Shown: positions 12,640-25,217 of the stretch, in pieces
Layout of the letters: each line of letters begins with the position of its first letter
Numbering within the stretch: the stretch's first letter is position 1
Program-made: the position numbers and the translations under genes
DNA from: Henricia sp. BOLD:AAB3569
Taxonomy: Eukaryota > Echinodermata > Asteroidea > Spinulosida > Echinasteridae
Direction of reading: 5' to 3'
Length of the DNA: 64,000 bases
Assembly: GCA_037783545.1 (NCBI GenBank)
Contig: JBBELK010000447.1
Span: 30,812-94,811 of the forward strand
The notes under the pieces: generated by a model
Seen by the model: only the letters and a program-made list of their open reading frames with translations
Told to the model about the DNA's origin: nothing
Database searches by the model: none

Positions 12640-13320
12640 GCTAGTATCAGGACCAATCGAGATTACAGTAATGTATCAGGGAGAACATCTCAAACATAAT
12701 ATTATTCACCTGCTGTGGCTCCGAGGTGGAAACTGCCTGCGCTGCTCCGTCGGTCGCAACGGGGGCCGGACGTGTGACCCCAGAAACGTTCGCCGCCGCC
12801 GTGTCATCCTCTTGAACATCTTGCTCTCCCTGCTGCGCAGTTTTCGGCTTCTTGACCGCTCTGCCGACGGACTGCTCGTCCAGTGGGCCTGCCTCCACCC
12901 GTGCCAGTAGCCGCTCGAAATTTCGCCGTTGACCTCCATTCGGAGCAAGGGCCAAAATGTGGTCGATCCATGGCTTGAGCAGGCCCAAGAGCTGGTCCAC
13001 GTCGTCCCAGCCGTCCTTGCTCAGGGCGTCGAAAAATGTTGCTGAAATTCTGAAGGCTGAACAGAGTCCCTTAAAAGCGGGACTTGCCTGAGACTCCACA
13101 ACCCCGTAGGCGTCGGGTTTTTCCTGAAAGAGAGGATTGTCTGAAAACTAAAAGGCGAACGAACACTAAAGGACGATTTCGCATTGAATCGGGAAAACTG
13201 CCGTGCTCGGACACCCATGATTTTCCTGATGACGGAAAGGGAGTTTCAAATGGCGAAAAGATGAAAGCGCAAGAGCTTCAAAGAAAACTAAATTGAAGGC
13301 TGCCCGAAGGGAACGAGAAC
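12640..13320 (-). other. ORF-like segment beside the Gypsy fossil, unassigned
   Basis: A minus-strand open stretch (about 13099-12647) with an alpha-helical start and an Ala/Pro/Gln-rich tail. I do not recognise its family. It lies directly upstream of the fossil gag region in coding orientation, so it may belong to that element or to a second retroelement. No independent evidence for a host gene. Confidence 0.3.
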
Positions 13321-14560
13321 TAGGGTGTCCGCGTATGGTTACCTTGCCGTTACTAATCTTAATACAGGGCCGACACCCTACGTAGACCTGCAGCTATTCC
13401 TTTTGTTGATACTTTGTTTTGTTTTGCTTCGTTTCGTTTTATTTATTTGCTTTTTTTGTATTCTCATCGATCTTTAATATTTTATTTTACTCTACTGGCT
13501 GCCAGTACACCAAGGCCAAGCTTGGAGTTTCGTTGGCCGAGATCAACCACCCCTATGTTGGACTTTACCGAATAATTTGCATCTATAAAATACACCCATT
13601 TAGTTTTTATATCGATAAATTTTCCTTCCTATATAAGGTTACACCTACCTCCACAATATCGTATGCGATGTCCATGTCTCCGGCCGCATACAGAACTCCG
13701 AGAGAGTTGAAGAATGTATCGCAAAGGCGCTAAAATTGTCAACGGCACCGTAAACGTGCACGTAAAAAGGCGTACTGTGCATGTCCTGTGAGCGCTAATG
13801 AATTGAACCAATCAGGCGCACCACGTCAGACCTTCCAAATCTACGGTCTGTCGACTGATAATTGGGCAGATACGGCCCCCAACCGAACCACACGCATTAC
13901 GGGTAAATCCCAAAACCGCAAACTCTCATAAACAATAGACCGCCAAAGTAGAACGTCACACTCTGTGTGTTGCCATGGTTATTTGGTCCAAACCAAAACC
14001 AGTGAACCACTTCTCTGCACTTCACACAAATGGAAGCTTCAGATTACCAGCGATTACTTAGACGTAACCACCGTATAGCAACGACGTCACACTTTAAACC
14101 AGTCGGACTTTAGACGCATGAGCCATCGTGCACCAAACATATAGTGCCACTCAGAAGAATTACAAGCATCCCTAGAAAATTTAGAAAAGCTCCTTTCCAA
14201 ATAATAAGGGTCTTCATTTGAATTGCTTAAAACATTACGCAACGAATCATATATAGGAGAGTAGTGACGTCCGAGAACTGTATTCTTACTAAATTTTTAA
14301 ACCTTTCTCACTACACCTTACCGGTGAAACCCTTCGGACAAAATCTTTATCTCCGAAATACCATTGACAGTAACCCGTACACTCTCTCGATCTACTGGGC
14401 CCCGGCCCCGTGTCTTTCCTTCTTCCATGGTCCAACCATGCATGAAACGAAATATCGCCAGCACAGCTCACGTCCCACCCAGCTGGCGAGCTGCTAGAAT
14501 CACGAATGACTGGTATTAATCTGTCGCCCTCATCAGCGTGAGCGATATAAATAGTTGTTA
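13321..14560. other. Unassigned sequence between nested elements
   Basis: No gene supported. The segment at 13321-13385 contains GGGTGTCCGCG and an approximate mirror CGACACCCTACG. Short motifs near 13940-13980 resemble the 357-752 MITE family in inverted orientation (GACGTCACACTCTGTGTG-like words). Otherwise nothing. Confidence 0.3.
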
Positions 14561-14827
14561 TACTGTATTTTGAAATTCAAAAGACGACTTGTAAATACAC
14601 TGTTGTATAGTTTTAACTTGCCGTTAAACACTTCATCCCCTGTAAACGTGTACAAATGTTTAAAAACCGTTACAGTTTGTAAACGCGTCAAAGTGTTTAA
14701 ATTTGAACACTTTATTAAACATGTCAAAGTGTTGAATTAAACTAGTTGAATAAACGATGTGTTTAAATGTTAAACTCTGTGTTTACGAGACCATTCAGGA
14801 GTGTTCAACACGCGTGTTTAAGCTATT

Positions 14828-15987
14828 ACCCAGCAAACAATATAACGTTTTAAAAACGTGTAAAAACGTTTTTCAAAGGTGTCTCTTACGTTTTCTAAAC
14901 GTTGGCAAAAATGTTTTTTGGACGTTATTTTGTGGACACTTTTACACGTTTTCAAAACGTTAGTTTGCGACGTTTTCAGAACGTTTTCAGAACGTACTAA
15001 ACGTTTTAAAGACGTTTCTTTTGTTTCTGTGGACGTAAAAACAACGTACATAAAACGTTTTAGAACGTTTTTTGAAAGTGTCTGGTACGTTTTCCGAACT
15101 TTCAACAAAATGTTTTTTGGACGTTATTTTGTGGACACTTTTGGACGTTTTAAAGGCGTTAGCTAGTATGCGACGTACATAAGACGTATTTAAAGTGCCT
15201 AATTAATGTCCCCCGAACGTTCGCGGAACTTTTGAGAGAACGTTTATTATGACAGCTTTATTTATAATTTCCTTTCTTATGACGTAATCATGACGTAATC
15301 GGAATATTCTCAATGTGTAATTACATATTGACTAATTGCTTACCTGAAGTTCCAGCTCTTGATACCATCAGTCACTTACTCCTACTGGGTACATTACGAC
15401 GCTTTATATATATATGCTCCTTGGGTTTCCTTCGTATGTAGTCACGGTTGGTGAACATTGGAAACCAAATTTTTCTATTATTTCATGAAAATATTACCTT
15501 TTTAGACTATAGATGGGCTTTATATACAAAAGTATATACATTTGAAATCAGGCAGTGCGTGGTTACGACGTAAATCTTAAATCAAAGGCATTTTCCCGTG
15601 AAATTTACGAACAAATTATCCCCGCGCGATTTACTTTGTTAACAACGTTCTCAGAACGTTCCTAGAACGTTACACTGCAACGTTAAATTTTAATGTCCGC
15701 AGAACGTCGCCTCGACGTTCAAAATGAACGTGACCAAAAACGAACTTTCTCCCAACGTTATTAAAAAACGTGCTTCAAGATTCAAACATCCACAGAACGT
15801 CCCATCGACGTTCAAAACAAATATGACCAAAAACTTAGAACGTTATAATGCAATGTTATATTCAAACGTCGGCAGAACGTTCCATTGAAGTTCAAAACAG
15901 TAACTTCCACGAACGTTCGAGGAACGTTCCCTCGAAATTTAAACTAAAAACGTTACCAAAAACGAACATTCGGTGTGTTAGCTGGGT
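14828..15987. mobile_element. AACGTT-rich element with ACCCAGCAAACA ends
   Basis: ACCCAGCAAACA at 14828 is mirrored by TGTTAGCTGGGT ending at 15987. The interior is packed with ACGTTTT/AAAACGT and AACGTT palindromes, dozens of copies in 1.16 kb, and contains a direct repeat of a TTTTTTGGACGTTATTTTGTG block (14907 and 15110). No coding. It appears to be inserted within a larger element whose right part (15988-17045) also carries AACGTTTTA words. Confidence 0.6.
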
Positions 15988-17045
15988 TTATAAAACTTGT
16001 TTAAAGATATATTTGAAGCGATTTATAGATATCCAAACGAACTACGTTATCTGTTTTTCATCGTCCTAAAAACGTGTTTAGAACTGATGTCACAGAAGAA
16101 AATGTACCATTTTGGAACGTTTGATACACGTTTTAAAACGTTTTTGACGATAAAAACAATAAGTGATCTGTACAAAACCTATAGAGCTGCTGCACCGGCG
16201 GCCATGACAGGGGTCAGATTTTCTTATTTAAATGATGTAACAATAGAAACACAAAGCACCTACTCGTGCATGACACACGGTGACAATGTGACTGCCCCTG
16301 TCATGGCCGCCGTGCAAAGGCTCTATACGTGTAATTAAAGACTTATTAAAGTTTCGTGATTTCCAGAGCGTTTTAGAAACGTCCGAGCAAAACGTTTATG
16401 TCAGTACCTTCTCCTGCGTTCTTAAAACGTGTTTCGGACGTCACAGGAAAAAAAGTACCGTCTGAAACGTTTTATATACGTTAAAAAACGTTTTTGAAGA
16501 CGAAAACGTAAGAGACCAATATAAAACGTACGTGCGTTTGTTTATGTTTGAAGAATTCCAGGACAAAACGTTTTACAAACGTCCGAACAAAAGGTGTTAT
16601 GTTAGTACCCCATCTAACGTCCTAAAAACGTGTTTTGGACGTCATAGAAAAAACGTACCGTCGTGAAACGTTTCATGCACGTTAATAAAACGTTGCTGAA
16701 GATAAAAACGTATAAGTAACCTATATAAAACCTACACGTAAATTCAATTTTTTTTTCAGGAGTCCTACGAAAAACGTTTCACAAACGTCCAAATAAAACG
16801 TTTTTGTCGGTACCTTTTCTAACGTCCTAAAAACGTGCCTGGAACATCACATGAGAAAATGTACCATTTTGGAACGTTTCATACACGTTAATAAAACGTT
16901 TTATTAGACAAAAACCTAAGTCACCTTTATAAAACTTATCCAAAACGTTTTGTGAACGTTTTGTACGTGTTACAATTTTAAAAAGTGTTACCAAACTGAG
17001 CATTTATATTAAGTGTTTAGAAGCTAAACACCTGGTTTTACAATG
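15988..17045. repeat. AAAACGTTTTA-rich subterminal array
   Basis: Four or so imperfect direct repeats with a period near 200-230 bp, each containing CGTCCRAAYAAAACG-like, CCTAAAAACGTG and TACCRTYNTGAAACGTTTYAT words (near 16090, 16450, 16630, 16830). It ends in TAAACACCTGGTTTTACAATG. Interpreted as the right flank of the composite element described at 9488-17045. A short inverted GGCGGCCATGACAGGGG / CCCCTGTCATGGCCGCC pair sits at 16197 and 16292-16312. Confidence 0.5.
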
Positions 17046-17049
17046 TAGG

Positions 17050-17260
17050 GGGCCTAAGTCTTACGCCATGGCGCAAGTTGCGCAGTGTTTCGTGAACAGC
17101 CGATTTCACGAAACTTACGCATTTGCGTAAGCCCACTAAGCTTGCGCAACATTTTATTGCGTAAGTTGCGCAGCATTCTACTGAAGATAACACGCAAGCT
17201 ATGGGGCTTGCGCCATTTGTCAAAAGTTGTGCAAGCTGCGCAATGTTTCGTGAAATCTTG
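17050..17260. repeat. CGTAAG/GCGCAA repeat
   Basis: Alternating TTACGC, GCGCAAG, TTGCGCA and CGTAAG words form imperfect inverted repeats, and the phrase TTTCGTGAAA recurs at its ends. A related copy lies at 54255-54420. Probably a non-autonomous repeat family; superfamily unknown. Confidence 0.5.
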
Positions 17261-17472
17261 CTGAAAAGGCTGCCGACAATTAACTTTGTGTACTGTTTGT
17301 ACACGTGTGTTGTCACGGAGTTGTTTACCGTTGCTACAGGGTTCGCCTCGTCGCTCTAGATTAAAGATGGCTGATGACTCGTGAATAAGGTTAATTGTAG
17401 GCCAGAATCTCACGCGTGCTTTCTGTACCGTCCGGCCCTCGTATTCCTGTTTTTATGTAGAATATAATGTCT

Positions 17473-17480
17473 GGAACAGT
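17473..17480. repeat. Left 8-bp target duplication GGAACAGT
   Basis: GGAACAGT directly precedes CATAGAGTTGTAT at 17481. The identical octamer directly follows ATACAACTCTATG at 34023-34030. This defines the outer limits of the 16.5-kb composite element. Confidence 0.75.
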
Positions 17481-19017
17481 CATAGAGTTGTATTATATGG
17501 GGCGCCGTTTGTCAACTAATTATTTAGGCGAATTATGGCATTTTTTTCCATGGTTTATCTTAATTCTGTGTAAATCATGCATTTGTGTCAAAGGCCGTTT
17601 ATGGTTTACAAACAATTAAAACATCGTTTTGTACCAACACGATTCTTTACAAAACAGGAAATATACATGTAGTTGTGCGAATTCATTATTTACAAATAAT
17701 GAAAATGTCACCTCGGCGTTCCATACTTTATAAATAAAACCGACCAGTGTACATTTCAATGATTTACAAACAAGAGAATTGTATCGTTCATGGACAATTT
17801 CATGGTTTATAAATAATGAATGCTGCACATTGCTAAACGTTTTTCTGGTTTACAAATAATACAAAACTATCACTGGTGCGCAATTACATGGTTTATAAAC
17901 CAAGAAATTTGCACCGGGTTCCGATTTTCTATGGTTTATAAATAATGAAAATTGGTTAATTGACGTACAATTCCATGGTTTATAAACAATCAAAACTGCG
18001 CCGTTCTAATCAATTTTGTGGATTCTGTGGTTTGTAAACAATTAAAAATAGTCAATAGGCGTGCATTTCGATGGTTTGTAAATAATGAAAAGTGATCGTT
18101 GGCTCACAATTTCATGGTTTATAAATAATGAAAATGAACTAGTTAGCGTTGTCGCAAAATTTCATGGTTTACAAACAGAGAAAATTGAAGCTTTATACAC
18201 TTGTCTGTCGTTTGTAAAGGTTGACTATCGATAAAAAGAGAAGTATTATGCACTCGGTACATCTCAAAATACGATCATTGACGAAAAATTGAAGGGTTTG
18301 TAAACCATGAAATTCACGCTTCATAAACGTTTATTATAATCCAGTTTCATCCCGGTTAAACTCGCCCGTTTGCGAGAGCAATGGGTGCGTTCAGTTAGCT
18401 ATCATTGAGTCATAAGGGTGTTCGTTCAAAGTGTGAACAGTCCGGCAGACCATGGCAACAAAGGTATTTATGTGTACAGCTAATCGAACGCTACGGCACT
18501 GCCTCCAGCGCGCGCGCGGAAAAATCCTAGAACATATATTGCAACGTGATTAGGAATCTCCAAATTTACAAATTTGTTACGCCGTAACTAGGAATCTCAA
18601 TTTAGTTGTGGTATTTGTAAATTTGTTGACGTGTTCACAGGCGTGATTGTTCGTACTTTCAAACCATTATTTTCAGTTTATCTTCCACATTAGTTGTTTT
18701 TACGTATGAATCCCTAAATTAATAGAATCCCGACAACATGATTCTACTAGGTATTTGAAGGTCCATAAACCCGACCAGGATTTACTCGTATTTTTGTTCT
18801 GATCGCCATGATTTACTAGACCTGTTGCCAGTCTGCTTAAAGTTACACCACAGTTCGTCCCGTCTTATTGCAGCTGACGAAATAGTTGTTGCTACGAAAC
18901 TAAGCCTATGCTTATGAATTATTGTGTTAATATCACGGCTGTTCTACTGTTTTATACGCCTTTCTTAATATTTATTCATAAACGGACCAAAGCGAGGCTA
19001 TAGTTCCTCCGAAAAGT
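17481..19017. repeat. Left arm of the giant element
   Basis: Contains about 16 evenly spaced (about 42-46 bp) subrepeats of the form ATGGTTTATAAATAATGAAAA between 17600 and 18310, then a unique part with GTCCGGCAGACCATGG (about 18440), CGCGCGCGCG (about 18511) and AGCGAGGCTATAGTTCC (about 18995). Each of these is found inverted in the right arm. Little differs between the arms apart from later insertions. Confidence 0.75.
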
Positions 19018-20253
19018 AAACAAACCATTCAACGCACGCACGATGTATGGCAGCTATCGATGTCAACGCAAGAGACCTTAGCTTAGCCTCAAGTTTCGTC
19101 GATTCATGGTCGACTCCAGGATTATATCAAAAGACAGACAGTTTGCAAAGAATGCAGGTACTTCTCAGCGGCGTAGGTGCAAGATTTGAAAGGTAGGAAT
19201 GCATAACCTGATGAAATATCGTAACGAACGACATGCATGTTTGCATATGCCTACACTACACCATGCATGTACACAGTACATGCAGATTCACTGTCATGCT
19301 CGTGTCGTGCCTTCGTGGTAAAATTGTACTGAAATGCCTGCACTACATTTTCCTTTATTACGGCATATTAAAATCAACCACCAAAACGTGAAATTCTGTT
19401 AAGAAATTGTAATATTAGCATGGAAATGTTAACAAATTTCGGAAAGAATTGGGAAGTTGATCATGGCTAATTCATACCTTGTGTGCATACTGTGCAAAAC
19501 ATTCAACATTTTTATGATTAACTTCCCTAATCTTGTCAAGGTGACGACCGTCCCAAGTTTGTCCTCCATATGTTTTTTTGGGGGGAGGGGGGAAAATAGC
19601 CATATGTGGGGAAACGCACGTAGCTGCTAGCAGAAAAACATGGGCTCTATTATTAACACTTTCAATCTGGAGGACAAATACTAGGGTAAATTCGTTCAGG
19701 AAACTTTCAGGTCAGGATTTTAGCAATGAAAACACTTTAATTATGTCATGCTCCATTAATTGCATTCTAACAATCTCTTTCTCTTTCGTTTTTCTACTCA
19801 GACCCACAAATTAGCAGAGTTGCAATAAAGTACGGCATGGAAGATGGAATCTCTGTCGGCAAAGTATTTCTGCGCGGTAAAATTTGTTGTAACTTAACTT
19901 TAGGGTCTTTTTTCTAACCAAAAATTCCAATGTCACATTTAAGGTAGCAGTCACTCCACCCATGGGACACACAAACCCCGGGCACAAACCCATGTTGAGC
20001 ATTTACTAGTACATGTATTTACTTTTGCAGTCTCTATACTAGGCGAACAGTGACAAATTATTAATACAAGAATAGATCCACCTTTATAAGAAGCTTTTCA
20101 TGCTGATATTACAAAAATCATGGACAAGGCTGTCCTTAATGTGCATAATGAATTTAGTAATTACAATTAAATGCCGTTTTAGGCAAATTCCTAACAAAAG
20201 CGATTCCTTTGCTTTTTTTTCAGAAAATGAGGAATAAGATTGACCTCCATCTA
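19018..20253. other. Interior of giant element, possible exon remnants
   Basis: An ATG-initiated open stretch of about 48 codons starts near 19049 (MAAIDVNARDLSLASS) and ends at a donor-like AAAGGTAGGA near 19191. An acceptor-like TTTCTACTCAG occurs at about 19801, followed by a possible exon ending at GCGCGGTAAAA near 19880. Reading phases do not agree cleanly, so this is at best a decayed gene of the element. Protein family not recognised. Confidence 0.25.
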
Positions 20254-20264
20254 CACTCTAAAAA

Positions 20265-20445
20265 CTCCCGGGTCAATTTTTTGACCATTTCTCCGGGTCA
20301 AAATAATTTGACCCTTTTCCGGGTCAGACGATTGTTGTGATTGGATAAGAATGGTCACATGACCTGTTGACAGCACGTATTTTTGACCATTATTTCCGGG
20401 TCAAAAAAGATTGACCATTTTCCGTGTCAGGCGCTTTTTGCGATT
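20265..20445. repeat. Subterminal GGGTCAA repeats, left
   Basis: Repeated TTTGACCATTTYTCCGGGTCAAAA words and TTGNGATTGGATRRGAMTGGTCACATG phrases (near 20337, 20437 and 20500). They match in orientation-reversed form the array at 28569-29020, supporting a common element. Confidence 0.6.
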
Positions 20446-20838
20446 GGATGGGACTGGTCACATGCTTTGTGACGTCGTGTCAAAGCGTCCTATGCTTTTC
20501 TGTGATTGGCCGGAAATGGTCACATGGTTCTCGCAACCGCCGCGCCCGCGCTGGATAAAATTTTTTTCGCCAACGGTTTTCCACGTCTGTACTGCGAATC
20601 GTGCGATGTTCAAGAAAAAATCTCATGATCTACAAACATGACAAAGGTGCTTCGTGAAACCAGCATGGCTTCCTTCATCATCTTGCTGTTTTCCGTGCAT
20701 GGTAAGAAACCCACCAGGCTTAATTCTTGTGATAAATGTTACGTGCAGGTGCCCACAATTCTATTCTTTTTGTTTCGTGCGTAAACCATATGACATTGCA
20801 ATCTGCAGGTCAACTCGACCGTTTGCCATGACCCTACA

Positions 20839-23262
20839 CACTGCCAAAAATGAAATTCTTATTTTAAGAAAAAAAAACTTATTTCAAGATTTTTTTCCTT
20901 GGGAGTATAGCTAGAAAACTTTTTATTCCTAATTTCTTGATTTAAGTAATCTTTTTTTCTAGGTCAAGAATAATTTTCTAAAAATTAGAAAAACAGTTTT
21001 AAAACCTGTTTCTGATCTTCTTAGAAAAATATTCTCAATTAAGAAAACAACATCTTGAAACTAGAAAAAAATTAAGAAATCTTTTCTCACACATATTTTC
21101 TTGGGAGTATAGCTAGAAAATCCTTTTTTTTTCTTGATTTAAGTAATTATTTTTTTCTAGGTCAAGAATAATTTTCTAAAAATTAGAAAAGAGTTTTAAC
21201 AACTTTTTCTAACCTTTTTAGAAAAAAATTCTCAACTATGATAACATCTTGAAACAAAAAAAAAATTAAGAAATCTTTTCTCGCACATTTTTTCTTGGGA
21301 GACATGAAAACTTTATTTTTCTTGATTTAAGAAAAACATTTTTTCTGGGATGTCCAACACAAACGAGATATTTTTTAAGGTGGTTATTATAATTTTTTTC
21401 TCCAAACCAAGAATTATTTTCTCATTAAATTCTCTCAAAACTAGTTATTTCTTTTTAAAAATAAAGCATGCATGAAAATTATAGAGCCAATGACGGGAAT
21501 TACATTGTGCAATGAATATGGGTAATTCTCAAAATTAGGGGTCCAAAACGTTAGGTTTCCCAGTTTAGTGTTAGCGTGCGTGCGTCACTTTCCATGCAAA
21601 AAAAACGAAGAAAAATCATCAGCACGCGCGTCATATATGGAGTCCAACCTGGGGCCAATTTCATGGCGCTGCTAAGCACACAAATTTGCTTAGCACTACA
21701 TTTATTTGCTTTATAAAATGGATTACAAGCAAAAAATATACGCCAACTTGTGTTCTTCGCAAGAGTAGGAGAATACAATGTACCTTTTAATACACTATCA
21801 ATTAGGATTTTGGCTGGCAATCCATTTTTGCAAAATAAAGCAAAATAATTCTGTCCTAAGCAAATTTGTGCTAAGCAACGCCATGAAATTGGCCCCTGGG
21901 CTAGGCCTAATTAAGCTTAAACAGAAAAGAAGGTTTTGATATAAAAAATGCATAGAACCATTTTTTTTCTGCAGGCCTACATGTGTATGTAACACTGCAT
22001 ATAGGCCTAGTTCAATATTTACCAACACAAGTTTCTGTATGCATTTGTATATAGGGGAGTTTAGTGTGTGTTAATTTGATGCACTAACCGAGGCTAAAAT
22101 CTACCTAAAATGCAACTTTCTGATTTACCTGAAAGATGACACTCCCTCCATGTGTATTACAATTATCGTTTTTAATCTTATACTAAACTAATATTCATAG
22201 AATATTGAGATATGAAGCAAATACTTACAGAAATTAGGACTGTTTGAAGAAAAGAATGGTCACTCTCTCAACTTTTCAAGTGAACACATGGGTCAAAGGT
22301 CACACAGCCTCTTCCTACCATGCTTTCACTTACTATAAAGATAGGAGCTTTTTATAAATTCTCAACTTATTGTTCCTAACTTAGGATAATTAATCATGCC
22401 TAAGTTAGGAATTTTCCCAAATAAATTGTTCCTAAATGACTTAGGAACAATTAATTAGGAATGTTCCTAAACCCTAGATTTTATTATTTTTTAATAGAGG
22501 TTTAATTCTTATACCAAGAAAACTGTTTTCTTAAAACAAGATAATCTTTCTTGAAGTAATAATTATTAAACATTTCAAGATATATTTTCTTTTAAAAATG
22601 TAATGTGCAGTCAAGCGAACTTCAGAGTAGTGATAACATATTCTACTTAGAAGGAAAGGTTTTGGTCTTGTTTTGTTCTTTAGGTTTTCCTTATAGTTTC
22701 TGTTAAGTCCCCTGCAACTTGGACCTATAAAGATTCGACTAGAGCTCTGCAAACATTCCAAAATACATGTGCAAGGGGGGAGGGGGAAAGCTAGGAAGCA
22801 TGCATGTATACATGTATCTTTAATACTTCAGTCAAAGTTCACATGCTCGTGCTGTATTAAATATACACAATTTATGAACATGCTGAATGGAAAGGGAAAA
22901 ATCTTATTTTTAGAAAAGTATTCTGAGATTGGTCAAAAATATTCTTGTTTTGAGAAAATATTTTTAATTTCGGAAAAAATTAAAAATATTCTTGTTTTGA
23001 GAAAATATCTTTAATGTAGGAAAATGTTTTCTTAATGACAAGAAAATATTTCTAACGGCAACATAGAATTCAAAGCAGTTTTCTTAAAATAAGATATAGT
23101 TTCTCGTTTCAAGAAAATTACACAAAACAGCTAACACATTCTAGCATTTCAAGAAAATATTTCTAACGACAACATAGAATTCACAGCAGTTTTCTTAAAA
23201 TAAGATATATTTTCTCGTTTCAAGAAAATGTTTCTCAAGTAAGAAAATCATTTTTGGCAGTG
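20839..23262. mobile_element. 2.4-kb element with CACTGCCAAAAATGA ends and AAGAAA arrays
   Basis: CACTGCCAAAAATGA at 20839 is perfectly mirrored by TCATTTTTGGCAGTG ending at 23262. Both ends are flanked by CA. The subterminal regions are built of AAGAAAAT/TTTTCTT palindromes: about 20850-21330 in two to three repeats with TTTTCTTGGGAGTATAGCTAG, and about 22890-23245 in two repeats with AACATAGAATTCANAGCAG. The interior contains the MITE at 21651-21896 and no clear transposase. Confidence 0.65.
21651..21896. mobile_element. Fold-back MITE with GGGGCCAATTTCATGGCG ends
   Basis: GGGGCCAATTTCATGGCG at 21651 is mirrored by CGCCATGAAATTGGCCCC ending at 21896, with arms continuing through GCTAAGCAMAAATTTGC. 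Same family as 8835-9061. Non-coding and nested in the 2.4-kb element. Confidence 0.75.
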
Positions 23263-23345
23263 CATGCATGACATGTACATTGACAAATTTCTTTGGGGAA
23301 TACAATCTACTAGTAGTTCATGTGCATGGGGGCTAAAACGGTTTC

Positions 23346-23545
23346 GTGTCAACTCGGTCCCGGTCCCAGTCAACTGGTCAACTCGGTCCCGGTCCCAGTC
23401 AACTGGTCAACTCGGTCCCGGTCCCAGTCAACTGGTCAACTCGGTCCCGGTCCCAGTCAACTGGTCAACTCGGTCCCGGTCCCAGTCAACTCGGTCCCGG
23501 TCCCAGTCAATTCGGTCCCGGTCCCAGTTAACTCAGTTAGACCCC
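23346..23545. repeat. Minisatellite, 15/30-bp GTCAACTCGGTCCCGGTCCCA unit
   Basis: Five 30-bp units alternating AACTCGGTCCCGGTCCCAGTC and AACTGGTC are followed by shortened 21-bp units. Only chance open frames result. It sits at the left border of a region whose other border (24767-24830) carries the inverted words GGGACCGAGTTG, so it is probably an amplified transposon end. Confidence 0.8.
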
Positions 23546-23719
23546 GGTCCTGGAAAAAAAGAAAGTCCTGAAATCTGCCAAAATGAGGTGGGGATATGCT
23601 AAATTTTCATTTAGGAGTAATTAAACATGGTAAAGTTGGTCCCAATTAGTTGAAGTTCATGAAGTTAAATGAAACTCAATTCGGTCCCGAGTCAACTTGG
23701 TCCCAAGTCGACTGAAACT

Positions 23720-24789
23720 CAACTCGGTCCCAACGATTGAAGGCCCAGGACAACTTGACCGCTCTTGAAAAATGTACAAAAAGATTTCCAAGCAGCCGAA
23801 CTTTTCCGATTCATTTGATGGAAGCAACATATTACGATTATTTAATTTCACTGTTTGGTTGTGAATGGCAATTTGACGTAAAGCGGCTTTCGCCTTATAA
23901 AATAATAAAGTGTACCGGTAGTTACTTTAGAGCTTGTGCGAAAGCTCGCCAGGCGGTCATGCTCGTTTTCACTTAATTGTGCGAAAAAAATCGACGGATG
24001 ACCGCGGCCGCGATACGCCAAATGCGAAAGTATAACTTGACGCGAATTTGATGATTTGCGTCACAAATTCGCTTAAGTTCAACTAATTGGGCGAATGTTC
24101 ACCGCAAATTATTTGACGTCAGATTTACTTTTGCGATTTGTGTCTGAAATGGATTGCGTTCACTTTCCTGCATGTGCCGTGTCGCGGCAGGCCATGGTGC
24201 AAGCAAGTCAGTTGTTGAACATTTTGGGAATGCGGAAATTTGCTACTTCGTCACGTTTTTAGTAAACCTTGATATTTGTTTGGGTCTGATGTCCTGCGTC
24301 GTAACTTCTATTGTTCACGTTCAAATGACGTCACTTCCTACAAATTGTCACGTGCATCAGGATTTTGAGCGTAAATTGTTGTGACGCGTACGGTTGCGGC
24401 GTATTTTGAACAAATTTAGAGCAACACGAACGCGTGTTTGGAACATTTTCCAGGGTGTGTGTGCACTTAATTGATGCCGTTTAATACGCAGTAGCATTTT
24501 TCCTACGATGGCATCTGTGAAAGTGGTCAATTGGCAACGACAGCTATGGCCTTCACACTTTTCTTCACGCAGCCTACAGGGGCCTTTCCTTTGGTCCGTT
24601 TTTCATCCGTCTCGTGCATGCGTTGCGTATGCGTCTAAATCTCTCCACAGACTAATTACAGACGAACATGCGCAGCGCATACGCAGCACACGCAAAATAG
24701 ATGAAAACAAACCCAAGCAAAGGCCCCCTACGTTTATTTTCCCATGACGGTCGAGTTGTCCTGGGGCTTAGTTTGTTGGGACCGAGTTG
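23720..24789. mobile_element. Element with CAACTCGGTCCCAACG ends
   Basis: CAACTCGGTCCCAACGATTG at 23720 followed by GGCCCAGGACAACTTGACCG is mirrored by CGGTCGAGTTGTCCTGGGGC and GTTGGGACCGAGTTG ending at 24789. The interior is about 1 kb and CpG-rich with TTGACGT/GCGAAT words. No transposase recognised. Further end-like words lie outside on both sides (23660-23715, 24790-24830, 25115-25165). Confidence 0.55.
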
Positions 24790-25217
24790 GATTGGGACTG
24801 AGTTGGTTTGGGACCGAGTTGACCTGCACCCGCTAAAACCTAAGTGCTGGTGGGGGGCCTAGTATAATAGTAAAATCTTTTTCTGTCTAAACTTGTTTCG
24901 GAAAGAATTGAGAATTAGACTTTGTGAGGCTTGTGTGCAAAACATACATGTACATACATGTATGATACTAACAATTCCCTCACTACATCTTAATTTGTTT
25001 CTAATATAAATTTTTGGTTTTTCATTCAAATCTGCACATTTCAATGCTAGATGAGTCATTTCAAAGAAAAAATGTCTCAGATTAACTTCCCAACTCTATT
25101 CATGTTTCTCAACTACTGCTCGTGGACGAGTTGTCCACTCGGTCCAGGTGCGAGTTGTCTGGTCGGTATGTAATTTACAAGTTGATTGTTTTTGTAAGCA
25201 TAATTGCCTTTTTTGAA

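Larger units (their letters stand above)
9488..17045. mobile_element. Possible composite DNA transposon with CACTGTAAAACC ends
   Basis: TA-CACTGTAAAACC at 9488 is mirrored by GGTTTTACAATG-TA ending at 17045. Both flanks carry repeated GTGTTTA/TAAACAC words (9530-9970, 14590-14830, 16990-17030). This fits one 7.6-kb unit with subterminal repeats that was later split by the Gypsy fossil and the AACGTT element. A TA duplication with CACTG ends would suit the CMC (CACTA/Mirage/Chapaev) superfamily. The two ends could instead belong to different copies. Confidence 0.4.

Noticed and set aside
14757-15166. Several 60-96-codon frames on both strands
   Set aside because: They arise from AACGTTTT-rich repeats and have no independent support.
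23346-23545. CRISPR-like array
   Set aside because: Units are contiguous 15/30-bp minisatellite repeats without unique spacers, in a eukaryotic genome.
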